NCBI GenBank assembly: GCA_007026445.1
Contig: VDMD01000138.1
Span: 1-57,934, forward strand
Direction: 5' to 3'
DNA length: 57,934 nt
From: Schizophyllum amplum
Lineage: Eukaryota > Basidiomycota > Agaricomycetes > Agaricales > Schizophyllaceae
Positions within the stretch are counted from its first letter, which is position 1. Each line of letters opens with the position of its first letter. The notes under the pieces are model-generated. The model made no database searches. It worked only from the letters and a program-made list of their open reading frames with translations, and had not been told where the DNA came from. Shown piece by piece: positions 54,301-57,934 of the stretch. Position numbers and translations under genes: made by a program.

Positions 54301-56319
54301 CTAGTGTCCGTGAGGGTCAGGCTCTCCTTGCGGTTCTGCGGAAAGCCGTTAGAAAATCCTAGAGTGGCCTGGGAGCACGCTTGACTTACCCGGAATGCAC
54401 TGGATCGCGTCGTCAATGCGCAATAAGGATACCGCTGCCTCGTAAGCGGACTTCAAACTCTTGACCTTGCTCATGGTGGGCTCAAGGACACCAGCGGACA
54501 CGTTGTCCCGCACGTCGCCATTCATGAGGTCCAAACCGTAGCGCAGAAGCTGCTTCTTCGGGTCACCGGCGGGCGCATTCTGGCCTTATAGTGGTATGAC
54601 CGCAACTTGGCCACAAGCTCCGTCGAATCCTTCGCTGCGTTCACAGCGAGGGTCTTCGGGATCGCGAGCAGCGCTTGCGCAAACTCAGCAATAGCGAGTT
54701 GCTCGCGGGAGCCCTATCAATCAACATGAAATAGACAAACACCGCAAAGAAAAAAAGCACGCACCAGTGTCGTGGCAAAGTTCTCCAGGTATATACTCAG
54801 CGCAGACTCGACGGCGCCGCCACCCGGCACGACCGCGCCACTCTCCAGAGTGCGTTTGATGATGGAAAGGGTATCATGCAGAGCACGTTCCATCTCGTCC
54901 AACATGTAGTCGTTCGCGCCGCGGAGGATGATAGAGGACGAGTTGACAACCTTCGTGCCCTTCACCAAGATGAGCTCGTCGTCAGAGATGCGCTCCTGTA
55001 CGACCTCGTCCGCGGTACCGAGGTAGCTAGGCTCAAATGTCTCCTCGCCCTCGAGGTTCGCCAAGCTAGACACCAGGGTTCCGCCTGTCGCCTTCGCGAT
55101 CCGGCGCAAATCCTCCTTGCGACACCGACGGACTGCCATCGCGCCAGCCTCGACGAACTCTTTGAGGCAAAGGTCGTCGATGCCCTTCGTGGTCAGCACG
55201 ACGTTCGCGCCAGCAGCCAGGATCTTGCGGATACGCTCAAGCGTGATCTCGGATTCCCTGAAGATCGCATGAGGATCGCGTTCATGACGAGCGGGAGGCC
55301 ACGCACCGTTTCCGTATCTCCTCGAGCTGGTTCGGATCTTCCACAAGAATCTGCACGCCAAGCTGCATGCGCGCTTTTTGGAGGTTGATGTCCAGACATG
55401 CGATCTTCGCATTCGTTATGCGCTTCTTCATCGCTGTGAAACATTAGCTGAGGCACATACTCCGACACACATAATACGCACCCTGGCTGGACACGGTGCA
55501 GTTCAGGGCGTAGCCCTGGACAAAGATGGAGTCGCGCGCGCTGCGACCGTGCGCCTTGAGCACGTTTACGGCCTTGACCGGGTATTTGATGTCACCGCGT
55601 GTGTTGATAGTCTTGACCGCCAACATCGCGTCGACGGCCATAGGCGCGAAGACATCGTCGTCACTGCGGGCATCAGAGCCCTGGAGGCGCAGGATAAGGC
55701 AGGCGACTCACTTGCCGATGATCTTGCTGGACATGCTCGTCTTAGCCGCGTTGATCAAAGCCTCCTTGCCGAGGGCATCTATCTTGATGCTGAGCTGGTC
55801 CTGCATGTATTTGACGGCTTCGCGGCAAGCGAGACGGTAGCCGGTGATGATCGTAGTGGGGTGGATCTTGGACTTGACGAGCTCGTTTGCGCGACGCAGA
55901 AGCTCGGCAGCGATGATGACGACGGACGTAGTGCCGTCGCCCACCTCCTTGTCCTGCTTCTGCGCGAGATCGACGAAGATGCGGCCAGCGGGATGATCGA
56001 CGGAGAGCAGAGCCAGAATGGTTGCGCCGTCGTTAGAGATGGTGACTTCCTGCAAGAACGTGAGTGCAAGGAGACGCGCGGGGGCACAGTTACAAACCCC
56101 AATATTGTCCACCCAGCATCTTATCGAGGCCCAAAGGACCCAGAGAGCTCTTTACGATGTTCGCGATGGATTGGGCAGCGATTACTGAGGTCGTTGTGAA
56201 TCGCTGCACGAGCAAGAAAATCACTGTCGCGCACCATTTTGGTCACGAATGTCCTGCCCAGACACGCGGTCTCCACCCAAGAACGCGCCGGCACGGGGGT
56301 CTCTCTGGAACATCGCCAT
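54301..56319 (-). CDS. CCT1: Chaperonin TCP-1 alpha (CCT1), two apparent 1-base indels
   Basis: Eight exons: 56235-56319, 56098-56184, 55712-56049, 55482-55663, 55307-55433, 54765-55257, 54390-54713, 54301-54335; about 556 residues when frame is restored. Group II chaperonin subunit folding actin and tubulin. Motifs: [41 protein letters not shown] site [72 protein letters not shown], and the end GEPDPHGH. Exon 2 has one base too many: GGG at 56112-56114 (plus CCC) between DKML and VDNIG. Exon 7 has one too few near 54592-54595 (GGCC before AGAATGCG). Splice phase arithmetic independently demands both corrections. As CCT1 is essential, these are probably assembly errors. Confidence 0.9.
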
Positions 56320-57637
56320 AGTATGCGACGAATGCCTAAGAGTCGGGAAAAGGCCAAGGACGCGTACGGTACAAATACAGACAAGCAACGATCGCGCTGA
56401 TCGCGTGGCGCACGCGCCTAACTTAGGCGCCGAAACCGTGAGCGCACCCCAGAGTCAAAAGACAATTCAGCGCCTTTCAGCGTCCCATTCCGCTATGAAG
56501 TTGGAGGTTGGAAGCAAACGGTTCAATAGACCAAGCAGAAGAGTATTGTATCGTTGTAAGTAGGGGAAGGACGACCGCTATGCGAGTGTGGTGCGAGTCA
56601 AGTACTCCTGATCAAGTAACTTGCGAGCATTTAGATCCAAGTCGCCTGTATATACGTATGCGTAGCTGATCGGATAAGAGATGGAAGACAAGAGAGCAGT
56701 GTGCACGCGCAGCCGACTGACCAATGCATGCCGGCAACTAGGTTTGGGATGCAAGACTCGCCGAGTCGGTCCAGACGCTGAAAATGTTGCACGAGGCAGC
56801 CGGGTAATCGCAGTCGTGTGGCTCTCGGCGGATATACTTGAAGGTCTTGAGCAACGGAGGAGTCACTAGCTGGACAGGTGAATAGAGCACTGTCACGGTC
56901 GGAGGAAGCTCGCGCCCGTGTGTGCAAGGCTATGTGGACCTGGCATGCGCAGCTTGATGGGTGTAACCACGTAGGGCAGTCTGTTCCGTGGCGGCGTTTC
57001 AGTAGAGGTCGTAGCCCTCCTTCCTCCTTCACCAGCAGTAAGTGAAGCGACGCCGCAAGATCGCAAGCAGATTGTCCCAGCAGAAGTAGCCATCGCCGCG
57101 AGCCGCGTATGAGAGACAGAGAGAGCACAGTGGGGGACAAGATCAATTCAAAGGTGAAGTATCTCGAGAACAGAGATCAGATACGAGCGAGGAGATCAAC
57201 GTCTTCGAGGGGTCCCAGCGCTCGAGGTGATGATTGTTCTGACACTGATTGGAACCACAGTAGTCGAACGATCACGATGCATCTGGCCTCCAGCACCTCC
57301 GATGGCCAGCGTCAGCATCTCATCCGATGCCAGCGCTGAGCGCGGCACTTGCACGGCACGCAGTGGGAGGAAGAGAAGGGACCTGTTTATCCATGTGTCG
57401 CGGCGCCTTGTCCAGACCTTGCGCGCACGTGGTGATTAGCCCGCTGCACGATTTAGAATTGCTGCAGTGCTCCCGACCAGCGCCTCCAAGGTACCCGCCG
57501 CCGGCTTCCTCCTCCTCCCGCGCCTCAGATTCAGAAGTGTAGAAGAGCGGTCGAGATACCCTACAAAACTCTTCGCTCCTTGTTCCGGCATATAATCATT
57601 CTGCTTCTCCTTGCGCCGTCTGCATTCTGCGCGCGAC
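56320..57637. other. Divergent intergenic region CCT1 / SH3 gene
   Basis: 1.3 kb with no supported gene. Scattered short frames on both strands lack coding structure. Confidence 0.45.
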
Positions 57638-57934
57638 ATGGATGCTGCTGAGCTTGCGAGGTGGGACGCGTTTTGCAGCCAAGGGCGGCATCGGGAGATG
57701 CACTGCGGTGCAGGACTGCGTTGCACAAAGCTCAGAGGACCTCATGTTTCTGAAGGTGCGCCACAAATGTTGCAGCGCGCGTACAGTTAATCATTGCGCT
57801 CTCCGCAGGACGACGAAGATCACGGTGCTCATGCAACTGCCAGAGCAGGATGCCTTGTACCTGGTATGCATGCTCTTTACCCTCCAATCGTAATCCTTAT
57901 GCGTTTGCAGGTTACTGTGAGGGTGTCGTGGAGG
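57638..57934 (+). CDS. SH3-domain protein, N-terminal part (runs off window; several apparent indels)
   Basis: Proposed exons 57638-57755, 57809-57863 and 57911 onward. Read piecewise, MDAAELARW, then TRFAAKGGIGRCTAVQDC, VAQSSEDLMFLK, ITVLMQLPEQDALYL and YCEGVV follow the SH3 pattern (ALYDF-like start, diverse acidic loop SSEDLMF, then hydrophobic strands). The pieces fall in different frames: one extra G at GGG 57663-57665, one extra A near 57816-57817, and one G missing at the third acceptor (57910-57911) would join them. Three indels within 300 bp at the window end suggest poor consensus quality. SH3 proteins of this kind are often cortical/polarity adaptors, but the rest of the protein is outside the window. 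If the frames are taken literally the gene would be broken. Confidence 0.6.

Overview
This window is nuclear DNA of an Agaricomycete (mushroom-forming basidiomycete), probably a wood-decay polypore type. It is gene-dense and GC-rich (my impression, not counted). Nearly every gene is broken by several 46-60 bp introns with GT..AG ends and CTAAC/CTGAC-like branch points. Microexons of 6-24 nt are common. All exon boundaries below were derived by hand from splice signals, reading-frame phase and family similarity, with no database search.

Layout. 1-10.3 kb is a secretome block: a partial unknown gene, a stand-alone secreted cytochrome b of cellobiose-dehydrogenase type (AA8), a tandem pair of RlpA/expansin-like proteins with Ser/Thr tails, a secreted protein with an aerolysin-like look, and a carboxypeptidase Y-type S10 peptidase. 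10.5-16.2 kb holds SPC24, an RFC small subunit and the CAF-1 large subunit; the last two diverge from a 117-bp promoter carrying two ACGCGT boxes. 17-33 kb holds two C2H2 zinc-finger paralogues with a near-identical upstream block, a probable MITE, the SSB-type Hsp70 and a mitoribosomal uS2 gene sharing a 170-bp promoter, two convergent SDR genes, and CDC25. 33.4-41 kb holds an SDR pseudogene, TRP2, an IAH1-like esterase and two more SDR genes in tandem. 41.4-57.9 kb holds CRM1/exportin-1, TMA20/MCT-1, an acidic unknown protein, APC3/CDC27, CCT1, and the start of an SH3-domain gene that leaves the window.

Themes. (1) Cell-cycle and replication genes are frequent (SPC24, RFC, CAF-1, CDC25, CDC27), several with ACGCGT motifs upstream. 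(2) Two families have expanded locally: short-chain dehydrogenases (four intact copies with identical intron positions plus one relic) and the zinc-finger pair. (3) Several otherwise conserved genes (TRP2, CCT1, the esterase, zinc finger 1, the SH3 gene) carry single-base indels, mostly in or beside C/G runs. These look like uncorrected assembly errors and should be fixed before gene models from this sequence are trusted. I found no rRNA or CRISPR, no tRNA I would call, and no autonomous transposon.
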